This document shows positions 35,624 through 44,312 of a DNA stretch of 64,000 nt, in pieces; the first letter of the stretch is position 1; each line of letters opens with the position of its first letter. Made by a program: the position numbers and the translations under genes. A model generated the notes under the pieces. The model searched no databases and was not told the origin of the DNA. It saw only the letters and a program-made list of their open reading frames with translations. Source of the DNA: CAZFVY01 sp964522665 (GTDB taxonomy: Bacteria > Verrucomicrobiota > Verrucomicrobiia > Limisphaerales > CAZFVY01). The stretch spans positions 1-64,000 of the forward strand of contig CAZFVY010000023.1 in NCBI GenBank assembly GCA_964522665.1, in the 5' to 3' direction.

Positions 35624-36663
35624 GCGGCGGGTTCGAGGAGATTGACCTTGGCCGCCGCCAGACGTTCATTCGCGGCGGCGATCTCTTGGGTGATGTGGCG
35701 GTTAATCTGGTTTTGGATCGCTTCGGTGCAAAGCCGGATCGCGTTCATGATCGCGCGCTCGCGGGCCGAGCCGTGGGCGATCATCACGTTTCCATTCAGA
35801 CCCAAAAGCGGCGCCCCGCCCGACGCATCGGGATCAAGGCGGCGTTTAATCGTGCGAAAAGCCCCCCGAGCGAGCCAGGCGCCCGCCTTGCGCACCGCGT
35901 TTTGCGTCAGCTCGCGCCTCAACCAGGTGAAGACCGCGTCGGCCAAACTCTCGCAGGTTTTCAGGACGACGTTGCCGACAAACCCGTCGCAAACCACGAC
36001 ATCGACGTGATTGGCGAAAAGGTCGTGTCCTTCAATGTTGCCGATGAAATTCAAATCCAACTGTTTGCAGAGGCGAAACGCTTCGAGCGTTAGCTCGTTC
36101 CCTTTAGTATCCTCTGTGCCGACGCTAAGGATGCCGACCCGCGGCTTGGGCAGCCCGAGAATTTCGCGGCAATAGACGTTGCCCATGACCGCGAAGTGAG
36201 CCAGATGCACCGGACGGCAGGTGACGTTCGCTCCGGCGTCCAGGAGCACGAACTCGTTTTCGGGCGCCGGGATGACCGTCGCGATGCCCGGACGATCGAC
36301 GCCCGGCAACTGACGCAGGCGGAGCGTCGCGGCGGAAACCACGCCGCCGGTGTTACCCGGGGAAACCAAGGCGTCACCCTCCCCCGACTTGAGGAGTTCG
36401 ACCGCGCGGGCGATTGAGCAATCCTTCTTTTTGCGCAGTCCGACCACCGGTTTGTCTTCCATGGTCAAGACTTCACTGGCGTGGACCACCCGCACGCGCG
36501 GGTCGTTCAGTCCCGCGGCCCGCAACGCCGGTTGAATCTCGGCTTCTTGGCCGACCAGGCAGATCGCGCTGATCGCAGGGTTGGATTGGAGGGCAAGTTT
36601 GACTCCCTCAATGATGACGCCACAGCCATGGTCGCCGCCCATGACATCCACGACAATGCGCAT
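35620..36663 (-). CDS. plsX: Phosphate acyltransferase PlsX
   Basis: 347 residues. It converts acyl-ACP to acyl phosphate, the first step of phospholipid assembly, peripherally at the inner membrane. VDVMGGDHGCGVIIEG is the hallmark N-terminus; LVSPGNTGGVVSAAT, LLDAGANVTCRP and VVCDGFVGNVVLKTCES follow. It is coupled to fabH by a four-base overlap and preceded by rpmF, but a strong terminator lies between rpmF and plsX. Confidence 0.96.
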   Translation of the reverse strand: MRIVVDVMGGDHGCGVIIEGVKLALQSNPAISAICLVGQEAEIQPALRAAGLNDPRVRVVHASEVLTMEDKPVVGLRKKKDCSIARAVELLKSGEGDALVSPGNTGGVVSAATLRLRQLPGVDRPGIATVIPAPENEFVLLDAGANVTCRPVHLAHFAVMGNVYCREILGLPKPRVGILSVGTEDTKGNELTLEAFRLCKQLDLNFIGNIEGHDLFANHVDVVVCDGFVGNVVLKTCESLADAVFTWLRRELTQNAVRKAGAWLARGAFRTIKRRLDPDASGGAPLLGLNGNVMIAHGSARERAIMNAIRLCTEAIQNQINRHITQEIAAANERLAAAKVNLLEPAA

Positions 36664-36707
36664 AAAAAGAAAAAAAGCGCGGAGACAGGCATTCTGCCTC
36701 CACGCTT
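36664..36707 (-). terminator. Intrinsic terminator or attenuator between rpmF and plsX
   Basis: On the minus strand, AAGCGTGGAGGCAG pairs with CTGTCTCCGCGCTT (about 14 pairs including G-T pairs), followed by TTTTTTTCTTTTT directly before the plsX start. It should end most rpmF transcripts, so plsX-fabH are expressed by read-through or from a promoter not seen. Confidence 0.75.
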
Positions 36708-36717
36708 GAGAAGCAGC

Positions 36718-36906
36718 TTACGCCGCTACTTCCACGTTGATAACCGGGCGACCCTTGTAGTAACCGCAAGCGGGGCAAACTCGATGAGGGATGAACGGCG
36801 CCGCGCACTGCGAGCAGGTGCTGAGTTGGGGCAGGGTGAGTACGCTGTTATAAGCGCGGCGCATACGCTGCCGGCTCCTCGATGGTTTTCTTTTAGGAAC
36901 GCCCAT
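36718..36906 (-). CDS. rpmF: Large ribosomal subunit protein bL32
   Basis: 62 residues, GVPKRKPSRSRQRMRRA at the basic N-terminus and a zinc-ribbon pattern CSQC ... CPAC, so this is the zinc-binding form of L32. It lies 12 bases after the yceD-type gene, in the usual yceD-rpmF order. Confidence 0.95.
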   Translation of the reverse strand: MGVPKRKPSRSRQRMRRAYNSVLTLPQLSTCSQCAAPFIPHRVCPACGYYKGRPVINVEVAA

Positions 36907-36918
36907 AAATTCTTATCG

Positions 36919-37410
36919 CTACAGTTTCAGTTTATTCAATTCGGCCCAAGCCGACGAGACGGCGCCGCGCTCTTTAGAGCCGCTTGGTTGCTGGGTTCCG
37001 GTCGCAGACGCCTTCGGCAAACCGGCACATCCAGGATCACACAACGGACGTTGCGGATACGCAAGCAGAATATCTTCTCGTAAAAAAGGCGTCAAGTCCA
37101 CCGAAAAATTGTCGATCTCGGCCTTTTCGGGTCCTTCGAGCGGGATCAAACAGGCCCACTGCTCCAAATGAAGGGGAAAAAGGAATGGCTTAAGGCAGCG
37201 CGCGCATTCGCACCGCAGCTCGACTCGTAACGATCCCTGCGCCAACAGGTTGCTGTCGTGCTTTTCGATCGCCAAATCGTACGCCAATGGCCGCTCCCAG
37301 CGGATGAGTTCATCCACTCCGGCCAAGTCCAGTTCCTCGGCGGAGAGTTCGCCCCGCAACTGGAGGCTGCTTTCTTCGTCCACCGAGCGGAGATTTAGTT
37401 TGAGCGCCAT
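36919..37410 (-). CDS. DUF177 (YceD) family protein
   Basis: 163 residues. Position before rpmF and the pattern ELRCECARCLKPF, followed by a late CDPGCAGL, identify the DUF177/YceD family, a 23S rRNA-associated accumulation factor in other bacteria. No membrane segments are seen. It starts 15 bases after the coaD stop. Confidence 0.85.
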   Translation of the reverse strand: MALKLNLRSVDEESSLQLRGELSAEELDLAGVDELIRWERPLAYDLAIEKHDSNLLAQGSLRVELRCECARCLKPFLFPLHLEQWACLIPLEGPEKAEIDNFSVDLTPFLREDILLAYPQRPLCDPGCAGLPKASATGTQQPSGSKERGAVSSAWAELNKLKL

Positions 37411-37425
37411 GCGTGGCTCCGAGTG

Positions 37426-37914
37426 CTAATTGTTGACGCGGCCGAGCTTTTCCAGCAACGCCGCCTTAACGTGGGGCGGAACGAACGCCGCCACGTCGCC
37501 GCCAAGCCGCGCGATCTCTTTCACGATTCGCGAACTGAGAAACGTGTAAACGTCCTTGGGCATCATAAAAATGGTTTCGACATTCTCATTCAGCTTACGG
37601 TTCATCAGCGCCAGCTGAAACTCAAATTCAAAGTCCGACACGGCCCGCAGCCCACGAATGATCGCCTGTCCGGAGCGGCCTTCGACGTAATCGACTAACA
37701 AGCCCGTCAAAGTGTCCGTTTCCACGTTGGGCAAATGGCCGATCGACTGGCGAACCATTTCCTCTAGTTCCGTTAACGTGAAAAGAGGGCTTTTGCCTTC
37801 ATTCGCGGCCACCGCGACAATCACTTGATCGAACAATTTTGACGCCCGTTGGATGACGTCCAAATGCCCGTTGGTAAGCGGGTCGAAGCTACCGGGATAA
37901 ATCACCGTGCGCAT
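37426..37914 (-). CDS. coaD: Phosphopantetheine adenylyltransferase
   Basis: 162 residues, the penultimate step of coenzyme A synthesis (4'-phosphopantetheine plus ATP to dephospho-CoA). IYPGSFDPLTNGHLDVI holds the nucleotidyltransferase TxGH motif, and IIRGLRAVSDFEFE and SSRIVKEIARLGGDV complete the family pattern. It is the first gene of the minus-strand chain coaD-yceD-rpmF-plsX-fabH-PilZ-PilT. Confidence 0.97.
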   Translation of the reverse strand: MRTVIYPGSFDPLTNGHLDVIQRASKLFDQVIVAVAANEGKSPLFTLTELEEMVRQSIGHLPNVETDTLTGLLVDYVEGRSGQAIIRGLRAVSDFEFEFQLALMNRKLNENVETIFMMPKDVYTFLSSRIVKEIARLGGDVAAFVPPHVKAALLEKLGRVNN

Positions 37915-37999
37915 GAGTTGGTACGGTCAGCTTTTAAGAAATGGACGCCTCAAGGGGACGTCCGTGAATCGATCCGGCGCCGCGATTTGGGAGGCGCGC

Positions 38000-38041
38000 G
38001 ATAAAAAAGAAAAACCCAGAGCGACTGACGCCGCTCTGGGT
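38000..38041 (-). terminator. Intrinsic terminator of the FecR-like gene
   Basis: On the minus strand, ACCCAGAGCG pairs perfectly with CGCTCTGGGT across an eight-base loop and is followed by TTTTTCTTTTTTAT. It lies about 25 bases past the stop of the 38067-38819 gene. Confidence 0.9.
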
Positions 38042-38066
38042 GATCGAAAGTTATGGTCCGATCGCC

Positions 38067-38819
38067 TTATTGCCCAGAGGTGGTCTGTGGCGGCGGCAAC
38101 TGCGTCAACGTGGGCGGCGGCACGGGTGGGCCGGTGATCGGCGGGTTCGGCGACGACGGAGGCGTCACGCCACCAGGTGTTTGACCCACAATGGTCCCGA
38201 TTTCAGTGGCGGGAATCACGGTCACGCCGGGCGTCGGGCCGGGAACAAACTGCGAACCGGTCGGAATCTGCAGGGTGACTGCGGCTGCGCCCGGAGCCGT
38301 ATAAACGAACACGCCGTCGCCTTCAATGATGCGGACGGTGCCCGAGGCGCTGATGTCAAACCGCGTGTCGCTCTTGCCGACGACGCCAAAGATGCCGTTC
38401 GGGGTCGTGATCTCGTATTTCGAGCCAGTGCTCAGTTTCTTGACAAAGCCAGTGATGCGACCAGCCGAAAGGTCCAGGGAAGTCTCGGTTACGTTGTCAT
38501 TCCCAACCTTGTTGAAGTCCAGTTTAGTTAGACCGACCGTCGTGTTTTCTTTGGCGCTGAGGGTCGAGCCGTAACCGCCTTGATCCAAGGTCAAATCAGC
38601 CTCGGAGGCTGCGTCGGTCCGAATTTTCGAACCAGCCATTACGGATTTACCGAGCGTCAAGGTGTTCCAGCCGCCCGTGCCATCGGAATAACTCGCGGCG
38701 CCTTTTACGCCGACGACTTGTGCTCTGCCACTATCAGCTTGCGCCGATGACGCCAAGGCAACCGCGGCCAATGCTAGGCCACACGCTACCGTCCTCGAAA
38801 TGATTCCAAATTTATTCAT
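38067..38819 (-). CDS. Secreted FecR-domain protein
   Basis: 250 residues from the ATG at 38819, with GGAG eight bases upstream; a start at 38852 would add eleven residues before the signal peptide. A cleavable signal (RTVACGLALAAVALASSAQA) is followed by a FecR-like beta domain, residues about 30-180, with GWNTLTLGKSVMAGSKIRT, AGRITGFVKKL and TPNGIFGVVGKSDTRFDI. The tail from about 205 is Pro/Thr/Gly-rich. True FecR is an inner-membrane anti-sigma factor. Here there is no transmembrane helix and no sigma factor or TonB receptor gene nearby, so it is a stand-alone exported relative of unknown role. It has its own promoter and terminator. Confidence 0.85.
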   Translation of the reverse strand: MNKFGIISRTVACGLALAAVALASSAQADSGRAQVVGVKGAASYSDGTGGWNTLTLGKSVMAGSKIRTDAASEADLTLDQGGYGSTLSAKENTTVGLTKLDFNKVGNDNVTETSLDLSAGRITGFVKKLSTGSKYEITTPNGIFGVVGKSDTRFDISASGTVRIIEGDGVFVYTAPGAAAVTLQIPTGSQFVPGPTPGVTVIPATEIGTIVGQTPGGVTPPSSPNPPITGPPVPPPTLTQLPPPQTTSGQ

Positions 38820-38864
38820 AGTTTTGCTCCAAATGTGCTCTTCCATCGCCATTCAGTCTCAGAC

Positions 38865-38892
38865 AGTTTAGAACTTTGTCGTTCAATGTCAA
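38865..38892 (-). promoter_or_regulatory. Sigma70-type promoter for the FecR-like gene
   Basis: On the minus strand, a perfect TTGACA (38892-38887), a 16-base spacer and TAAACT (38870-38865, four of six matches to TATAAT), about 45 bases before the start codon. Confidence 0.65.
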
Positions 38893-39582
38893 CCGGATAA
38901 TTCTTTTCCCGGGCCTTTTTTATCGCTCCCAACTCTGGCTCCTTTTTGTGCGGCCCAAAGACATTTACGGATCGCGACGCTCGCCCGAGCGCGGTACGTT
39001 TCCGTGGCTCGGATCAGCGCCGTGATTGTTGTTTAACTGGTTTATGGATAATTACTTATGGCCTAACTATTGGGCGATTTTGAACTCGTTCCGGGCGGTC
39101 GTCCCAGTCTTTGCCACTATCCTAATTGCCAGCGGGCTGACCCGTGGCGCGCTATCTCCTTTAGCCGTAAATGGTTGAAGACTAATCAGGACGCCGTTTC
39201 TTGAGCGGCGTTCAAATTGAGCTTGAAGCGCGGGCAGGGGCAATCATCGTTTAACGCGCTCTCGGGGAGGTTTTCAACTGGATGCCGGTCGGCGGAATTC
39301 CACGGTTTCCGCCGCGAAACCGCTTGCCTTTTGGCGATCGCGACGCCTAAAATCAATCATGCCACGCAGCCCTTCGGAAACTCTCCGTTTATCCCGTTTG
39401 CGTGCTGTTTGGCGTCGGTTTCGTGAAACTCTCCGGCCGGCAAATCCCTGGGCTGGCTGCCAATATCCATTGAACCGACCCTCTCAATTGCACCGCCCTC
39501 GTTCGCCCGCGTTGCGCTGGCTTCATTTTTAGCAATTGTCCCCTGCTAAGGCTCCGAAACTCCCTAATCACCGAATCCATCC
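38893..39582. other. Intergenic stretch with no gene seen
   Basis: About 690 bases between the FecR-like gene's promoter and the first esterase. The only open frame of note (39217-39426) has no family resemblance or ribosome binding site. No repeats or RNA motifs recognised. Confidence 0.45.
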
Positions 39583-40779
39583 ATGAACCGTCATAATCTT
39601 AATCGCCTCCTCGTCGGTTTGATCCTGTTCGCGTGCGGACTCGCGCCGACCGTGCTGGCCCAACCGGCTCCCCAGCCGGGTCGCCCCCGCGGTCCCCAGA
39701 CTCCACCCATCATTTCGCCGGAGGTTTCCGCTGACCACCATATCACCTTCCGGGTTCGCGCGCCAAAGGCCGAAAACGTGCGTCTCGCCGCCGGCGACAT
39801 CCCGGGCAACGGTCCAGGCTCCGTCCTGACCAAGGGGACGAATGACGTTTGGGAAGTGACCGTCGGCCCCATCGACCCGGGCGCGTACCGCTACACCTTC
39901 AGCATTGATGGCGTTTCGGTGATCGACCCGCGCAATCCCGCCACCAGTGAGTCGAACAACAACACCTGGAGCCTCGTGACGGTTCCCGGCGCCGATTTCA
40001 TGGACACCAAAGACGTGCCGCACGGGGCGGTCGCGGCCGTCACATACTACTCGAAATCCCTGCAGCGTTTTCGGCGGCTGCACGTTTACACGCCGCCCGG
40101 GTATGAACTCGGCAAAGGCAAGTTTCCCGTGTTCTATCTCCTGCACGGCGCCAGCGATTGCGATGATTCGTGGACTTCGGTCGGCCGCGCTGGCTTCATC
40201 CTCGACAACCTGATCGCCGTCGGGAAGGCCAAGCCGATGGTTGTGGTCATGCCCGCCGGACACACCCGCGCGAATGGCTTCGGTGGCGGACCCGGCGCCG
40301 GCCGGCCCCCGGTCGATGAATTCACCCAGGATTTCCTCACTGACATCGAGCCGCTCGTCGAACACAACTATCGCGTCTATTCCGATCGCGGCCACCGCGC
40401 GATCGCTGGTCTCTCGATGGGCGGCTCGCAAACCATCAACATCGCGATTCCGCACTTGGATAAGTTTGGTTACGTCGGCGTCTTCAGTTCCGGCGTATTC
40501 GGCATCGTGAGCGGGCGTCCGGGCGCCCCCGCGCCGACCGGTCCGTCGTGGGAGGAGCAGAACAAGGCGGCGTTGGACGACGCCAAGGCAAAGTCCGGCC
40601 TCAAGCTCTTCTGGTTCGGCACGGGCAAGGACGATTTTCTGATCCAAACCAGCCGCGCCACGGTCGATATGTTCAAAAAACACGGTTTCAATCCGGTCTT
40701 TGTCGAATCGACGGGGGCGCACACCTGGATCAATTGGCGCAACTACCTCAACGAATTCGCGCCGCAGCTGTTCCGATAA
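39583..40779 (+). CDS. Secreted esterase with N-terminal E-set domain
   Basis: 398 residues with a signal peptide (LLVGLILFACGLAPTVLAQ). Residues about 45-135 form a CBM48-like E-set domain (ITFRVRAPKAENVRLA ... GAYRYTFSIDG). The alpha/beta hydrolase part resembles enterochelin/feruloyl esterases (esterase D): nucleophile S278 in GLSMGG, oxyanion region LLHGASD, probable acid D350 or D351 in GKDDF and H380 in GAHTWINWR. It should cleave ester side groups from polysaccharides or siderophores in the periplasm or outside. It is followed 78 bases later by a second esterase of the same superfamily. Confidence 0.9.
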   Translation: MNRHNLNRLLVGLILFACGLAPTVLAQPAPQPGRPRGPQTPPIISPEVSADHHITFRVRAPKAENVRLAAGDIPGNGPGSVLTKGTNDVWEVTVGPIDPGAYRYTFSIDGVSVIDPRNPATSESNNNTWSLVTVPGADFMDTKDVPHGAVAAVTYYSKSLQRFRRLHVYTPPGYELGKGKFPVFYLLHGASDCDDSWTSVGRAGFILDNLIAVGKAKPMVVVMPAGHTRANGFGGGPGAGRPPVDEFTQDFLTDIEPLVEHNYRVYSDRGHRAIAGLSMGGSQTINIAIPHLDKFGYVGVFSSGVFGIVSGRPGAPAPTGPSWEEQNKAALDDAKAKSGLKLFWFGTGKDDFLIQTSRATVDMFKKHGFNPVFVESTGAHTWINWRNYLNEFAPQLFR

Positions 40780-40857
40780 CCCGGCGCGACACGGACTCTA
40801 TTCCAGGCGTAGCATTGACCGGTCATGATGAATCAGCCTTGATCCGAGTTTCCTAAC

Positions 40858-42063
40858 ATGAGCATCAAAACGATCCTTCTCACGGCGGCGCTGGCGGCGT
40901 TCGCGCTGATTCCGGGCGGACGCGCCGCGGATGTCTCCGGGCAATGGCGGGCCGAGTTCGACACGCAGATTGGCCGGCAGAAATACACGTTCACCCTCAA
41001 GCAGGACGGCGCCAAGATCACCGGCAAGGCCGCCTCCGAGGTCGGCGACGAGAAGCACAATACCGAACTCAAGGAGGGCAAGGTCACCGGCGACGACGTC
41101 AGCTTCGTCGAAAATCTCAACTTCCAGGGCAACGACTTGCGCATCGAATACAGCGGCAAGGTCGCCGGTGACCAGATTAAGTTCACGCGCAAAGTCGGCG
41201 ATTTTGCCACCGAGGAAGTCCTCGCGAAGCGAGTCCCCGGGGCCGCCACGGCGCCGCCGCGGCGCGGACCGGAGATCTCCCTCGGGCCGGACGACAAGCC
41301 GGCCTTCCCGCCCGCGCCGGCTGGATTCGACGCCAAACGCGACGGCATTCCTCACGGTCGCCTCGAAACGGTCGAATACGACTCCAAAACCGTTGGCGTG
41401 AAACGCAAGGCGGTCATCTACCTCCCACCGGGCTACTCGGCCGGAACCAAATACCCCGTCCTCTATCTGCTCCACGGCATCGGCGACGACGAGCGCGGTT
41501 GGAGCGAGAAAGGCGCCGCCGCCGTGATCCTCGACAACCTTGCCGCGGATCGAAAAATCGTTCCGCAGATCGTCGTTATGCCGAACGGCCGCGCCTCGGC
41601 CACGGTCACGGTCCAAACGCCGTGGGGCGAGCAGTTCCCCGCCTTCGCGGCCTTCGAAAAAGACCTGCTCAATGACCTCATCCCGTACGTCGAATCCCAT
41701 TACTCCGTGAAGTCGGATCGCGCCGCCCGCGCGCTCGCCGGGCTTTCGATGGGCGGCGGCCAGACCCTCAACTTCGGGTTGGGCCACCTGGAAACCTTTG
41801 CCTGGGTCGGCGGCTTTTCCTCCGCCCCGAACACCAAGCCCGCCGCGGAATTACTCGCCCATCCGGCCGACGCGCCCGCCCAGCTCAAACTCCTCTGGGT
41901 CTCGTGCGGCGACCAGGACGGCCTGATGAATATCAGCCAAAAAGTCCACGCCTACCTAAAAGAGCATAACATCCCGCACATCTGGCACGTCGATTCCGGC
42001 GCCCACACCTGGCCCGTTTGGAAAAACGACCTCTACCTGCTCACGCAGAAGCTGTTTCGCTGA
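40858..42063 (+). CDS. Secreted esterase with N-terminal beta domain
   Basis: 401 residues with a signal peptide (ILLTAALAAFALIPGGRA). Residues about 25-125 are a beta-rich domain (SGQWRAEFDTQIGRQKYTF) that I have seen attached to secreted hydrolases but cannot name. The catalytic part has LYLLHGIGDDE, nucleophile S297 in GLSMGGGQ, acidic CGDQDGL and H383 in GAHTWPVWK. Its catalytic domain is a close relative of the preceding esterase, suggesting duplication with exchange of the N-terminal domain. A role in releasing acyl or feruloyl groups is inferred. Confidence 0.9.
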   Translation: MSIKTILLTAALAAFALIPGGRAADVSGQWRAEFDTQIGRQKYTFTLKQDGAKITGKAASEVGDEKHNTELKEGKVTGDDVSFVENLNFQGNDLRIEYSGKVAGDQIKFTRKVGDFATEEVLAKRVPGAATAPPRRGPEISLGPDDKPAFPPAPAGFDAKRDGIPHGRLETVEYDSKTVGVKRKAVIYLPPGYSAGTKYPVLYLLHGIGDDERGWSEKGAAAVILDNLAADRKIVPQIVVMPNGRASATVTVQTPWGEQFPAFAAFEKDLLNDLIPYVESHYSVKSDRAARALAGLSMGGGQTLNFGLGHLETFAWVGGFSSAPNTKPAAELLAHPADAPAQLKLLWVSCGDQDGLMNISQKVHAYLKEHNIPHIWHVDSGAHTWPVWKNDLYLLTQKLFR

Positions 42064-42158
42064 GAAAGTTCAAACGCGATGTTGCGCTACAATAGGTTCC
42101 TTCCATTCCCCTCCCAGGTGGTTTCACCCCGACCGGCAGGCGGCGATTAGGGCGCTTC

Positions 42159-42413
42159 TTAGCTAATATGTCGCGACGGAATGGGCCGCTCCTTGAAATA
42201 GGCCTCCAAGTCTGAGATCAACGGTTCGATTTCCTCCTGCGTGACCGCCCAAACAATTTGGAAATCCACCGCTCCATAGTCGTGGACAATACGGTTGCGC
42301 ATCCCGCGAATGCTCTTGAAGGGGATGCTCGCCAGCGCGGACTCGGTCGCCTTGTCGATCTTGTGGGCGGATTCGCCCTGGTCGGCGCTGACAACTACGG
42401 TCGGTTCAACCAT
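42159..42413 (-). pseudogene. HepT-like (DUF86) toxin, N-terminally truncated
   Basis: About 85 residues. GESAHKIDKATESAL, IPFKSIRGMRNRIVHDYGAVD and IVWAVTQEEIEPLI match the C-terminal two thirds of HepT/DUF86 proteins, with the HEPN motif RNxxxHxY intact. The first ~40 residues of the family are absent: reading upstream the frame meets a TAG at 42431-42429, inside the 16-base repeat. The MNT nucleotidyltransferase antitoxin that normally precedes hepT is missing. It is therefore a remnant of a HepT/MNT toxin-antitoxin pair and probably inactive. Confidence 0.7.
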
Positions 42414-42422
42414 CAAGCTCGA

Positions 42423-42438
42423 CTTTGCCTACTCTACT
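42423..42438 (-). repeat. 16-base sequence shared with 32844-32859, copy 2
   Basis: On the minus strand reads AGTAGAGTAGGCAAAG, immediately upstream of the surviving HepT-like coding part, and supplies an in-frame TAG as it does in copy 1. Confidence 0.5.
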
Positions 42439-42666
42439 TATTGCTTGGGATGAAATTTCCCGCCGCGGGAAATACGAACGGGCGCCGTGGGGGCAAGCTG
42501 CGCCCATGTTCGGGATGAAAACCGGTGACAAAGCGGGCGGTTTGGTCGAAGCGGCGAGGATTGGGAAAGGAAGGTTGATTCCTGACGCCGAGACTCTCGC
42601 GGGCAAAAAAATGCGAGCCAGCGGGACGCCTCTGCTGTATGGTTCCATTTCAAACGCACCTCATCC

Positions 42667-44181
42667 ATGAAACGAAACTTTTGGATTGGACTCCTCATTC
42701 TCACCGGGACGGTCTGGGCGTCGGCGCAATCGACGAATCGCCTGAGCGTCGAAGCTTTGCGGCAAGCGCGCTTGCCGGACGTGGTCCTCGAGTCGGTGAA
42801 GCCCGTGTCGCCCGACGCGAAGGGTGACGCATCGGCCAAGTCCTATCTCACGGTGAACGGCGTGATCGGCGGCGCGATTCATTTTGAATTGCTCCTGCCC
42901 GAGGCCTGGAACGGACGTTTCGTCATGGGCGGCGGGGGCGGTTTTGTCGGGACGGTGCAGAACAGCGCGCGCTATACGGTCAATCTCGGGTACGCGACGG
43001 TCGGGACCGACACCGGGCACCAGTCGCAAAAAGGCCATTTGGCCGGTTGGGCGCTCGATAACGTCGAGGCAAAGCTGAACTTCGGCTATCTCGCCGTCCA
43101 TCGGACGGCGGAAGTGGCCAAGGCGCTCATTCGTGACTACTACGGCGCGGAGGCGGCCCACTCCTATTTCATGGGCTGTTCGCGGGGCGGTGGTCAGGCG
43201 ATGATGGAAGCCCAGCGATATCCGAACGATTTCGATGGCATCGTGGCGGGCGCGCCCGCGTTCAACTGGACTGGCCTGGCCGCCATGTCGGTCGCCATCG
43301 CCCAGACGCTCTATCCCGACCCGACGCGGCTGGATCAATCGGTCTTGACCCGGGAATTTCTGCGTCGATTGCAGGCTGCGATCCTCGAACAAGGGGACGC
43401 GCAGGACGGTCTGAAGGACGGCGTGATCCAGGATCCGCCCTCGGTTCACTTCGATCCCTCGCGCGTTCCCGGCATTACCGCCGAGCAACTCCAGGCGCTG
43501 GCCGCGATCTACCGGGGCGCGACGAACGGCGCCGTCTCCCTCTACCCGGGCTACGACCCCGCCGCGGAATGCGATCCCGACCAATGGATCGCGTGGATTA
43601 CCGGCCCCATTCCCACGATGGCCGCCCAAGACCGTGCTCCGGATCTCATGTTTTCTTTCGGCACGCAGATTTTCAAATACCTCATCTTTAACAATCCCGA
43701 TTGGGATTACTCCCGTTACGACTTCTCCAATTTCGAGCGAGACACCCATCTGGCGGCGACGTTTCTCAACGCCACCAATCCTAACCTCGACGCGCTCAAC
43801 GCGCGCCACGGCAAACTGATCCTCTGGCACGGTTGGGCCGATACCGCGCTGCCCGCGCAAGCGACCGTCGATTATTATCGGCAAACCCTGGCGCACGACC
43901 CGCGCGCGGCCGATTATTGCCGGCTCTTCCTGGTGCCCGGTTGCCTCCATTGCGGCGGCGGCCCGGGCGCGTCGGAGGTGGACTGGCTTTCCGCCATTGT
44001 TAACTGGGTTGAACACGCTCAAGCGCCCGATAAACTGATCGCCGGAAAAAGCGAGCGCGGCAAAATCACGCTGACGCGGCCGCTCTTTCCCTATCCGCAA
44101 ATCGCGGTTTATCAGGGAAACGGCGAGACGAACCGCGCGGACAGCTTTGTGGCTAAATTGCCCGGCGGCGCTCCTCGCTGA
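42667..44181 (+). CDS. Tannase/feruloyl esterase family protein
   Basis: 504 residues with a signal peptide (FWIGLLILTGTVWASAQ). Nucleophile S172 follows C171 in FMGCSRGGGQAM; WHGWADTALP supplies the aspartate and PGCLHCGGGPG the histidine beside the cysteine that pairs with C171 in this family. RFVMGGGGGFVG and TVGTDTGHQS are also typical. It should hydrolyse galloyl, feruloyl or related aromatic esters outside the cytoplasm. Third secreted esterase in 4.6 kb, suggesting growth on plant-derived esters. Confidence 0.92.
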   Translation: MKRNFWIGLLILTGTVWASAQSTNRLSVEALRQARLPDVVLESVKPVSPDAKGDASAKSYLTVNGVIGGAIHFELLLPEAWNGRFVMGGGGGFVGTVQNSARYTVNLGYATVGTDTGHQSQKGHLAGWALDNVEAKLNFGYLAVHRTAEVAKALIRDYYGAEAAHSYFMGCSRGGGQAMMEAQRYPNDFDGIVAGAPAFNWTGLAAMSVAIAQTLYPDPTRLDQSVLTREFLRRLQAAILEQGDAQDGLKDGVIQDPPSVHFDPSRVPGITAEQLQALAAIYRGATNGAVSLYPGYDPAAECDPDQWIAWITGPIPTMAAQDRAPDLMFSFGTQIFKYLIFNNPDWDYSRYDFSNFERDTHLAATFLNATNPNLDALNARHGKLILWHGWADTALPAQATVDYYRQTLAHDPRAADYCRLFLVPGCLHCGGGPGASEVDWLSAIVNWVEHAQAPDKLIAGKSERGKITLTRPLFPYPQIAVYQGNGETNRADSFVAKLPGGAPR

Positions 44182-44312
44182 GCTGAGTCGCGGGCCGACC
44201 CGCCCAGGCGCCTCGAATTCGAGAGATTGCGAAGCGGCGGAGGGGACGGCATACTCTGGCGCATTCGGCCGTGCTTGACAGCGACGTCCAACGGCCGCGA
44301 TACCGATTGCCG

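Noticed and set aside
39217..39426. 69-codon open frame before the first esterase
   Set aside because: No supporting signals and no recognisable product.
42661..44100. 479-codon open frame antisense to the tannase-like gene
   Set aside because: Shadow of a well-supported gene; no start signal or motifs.
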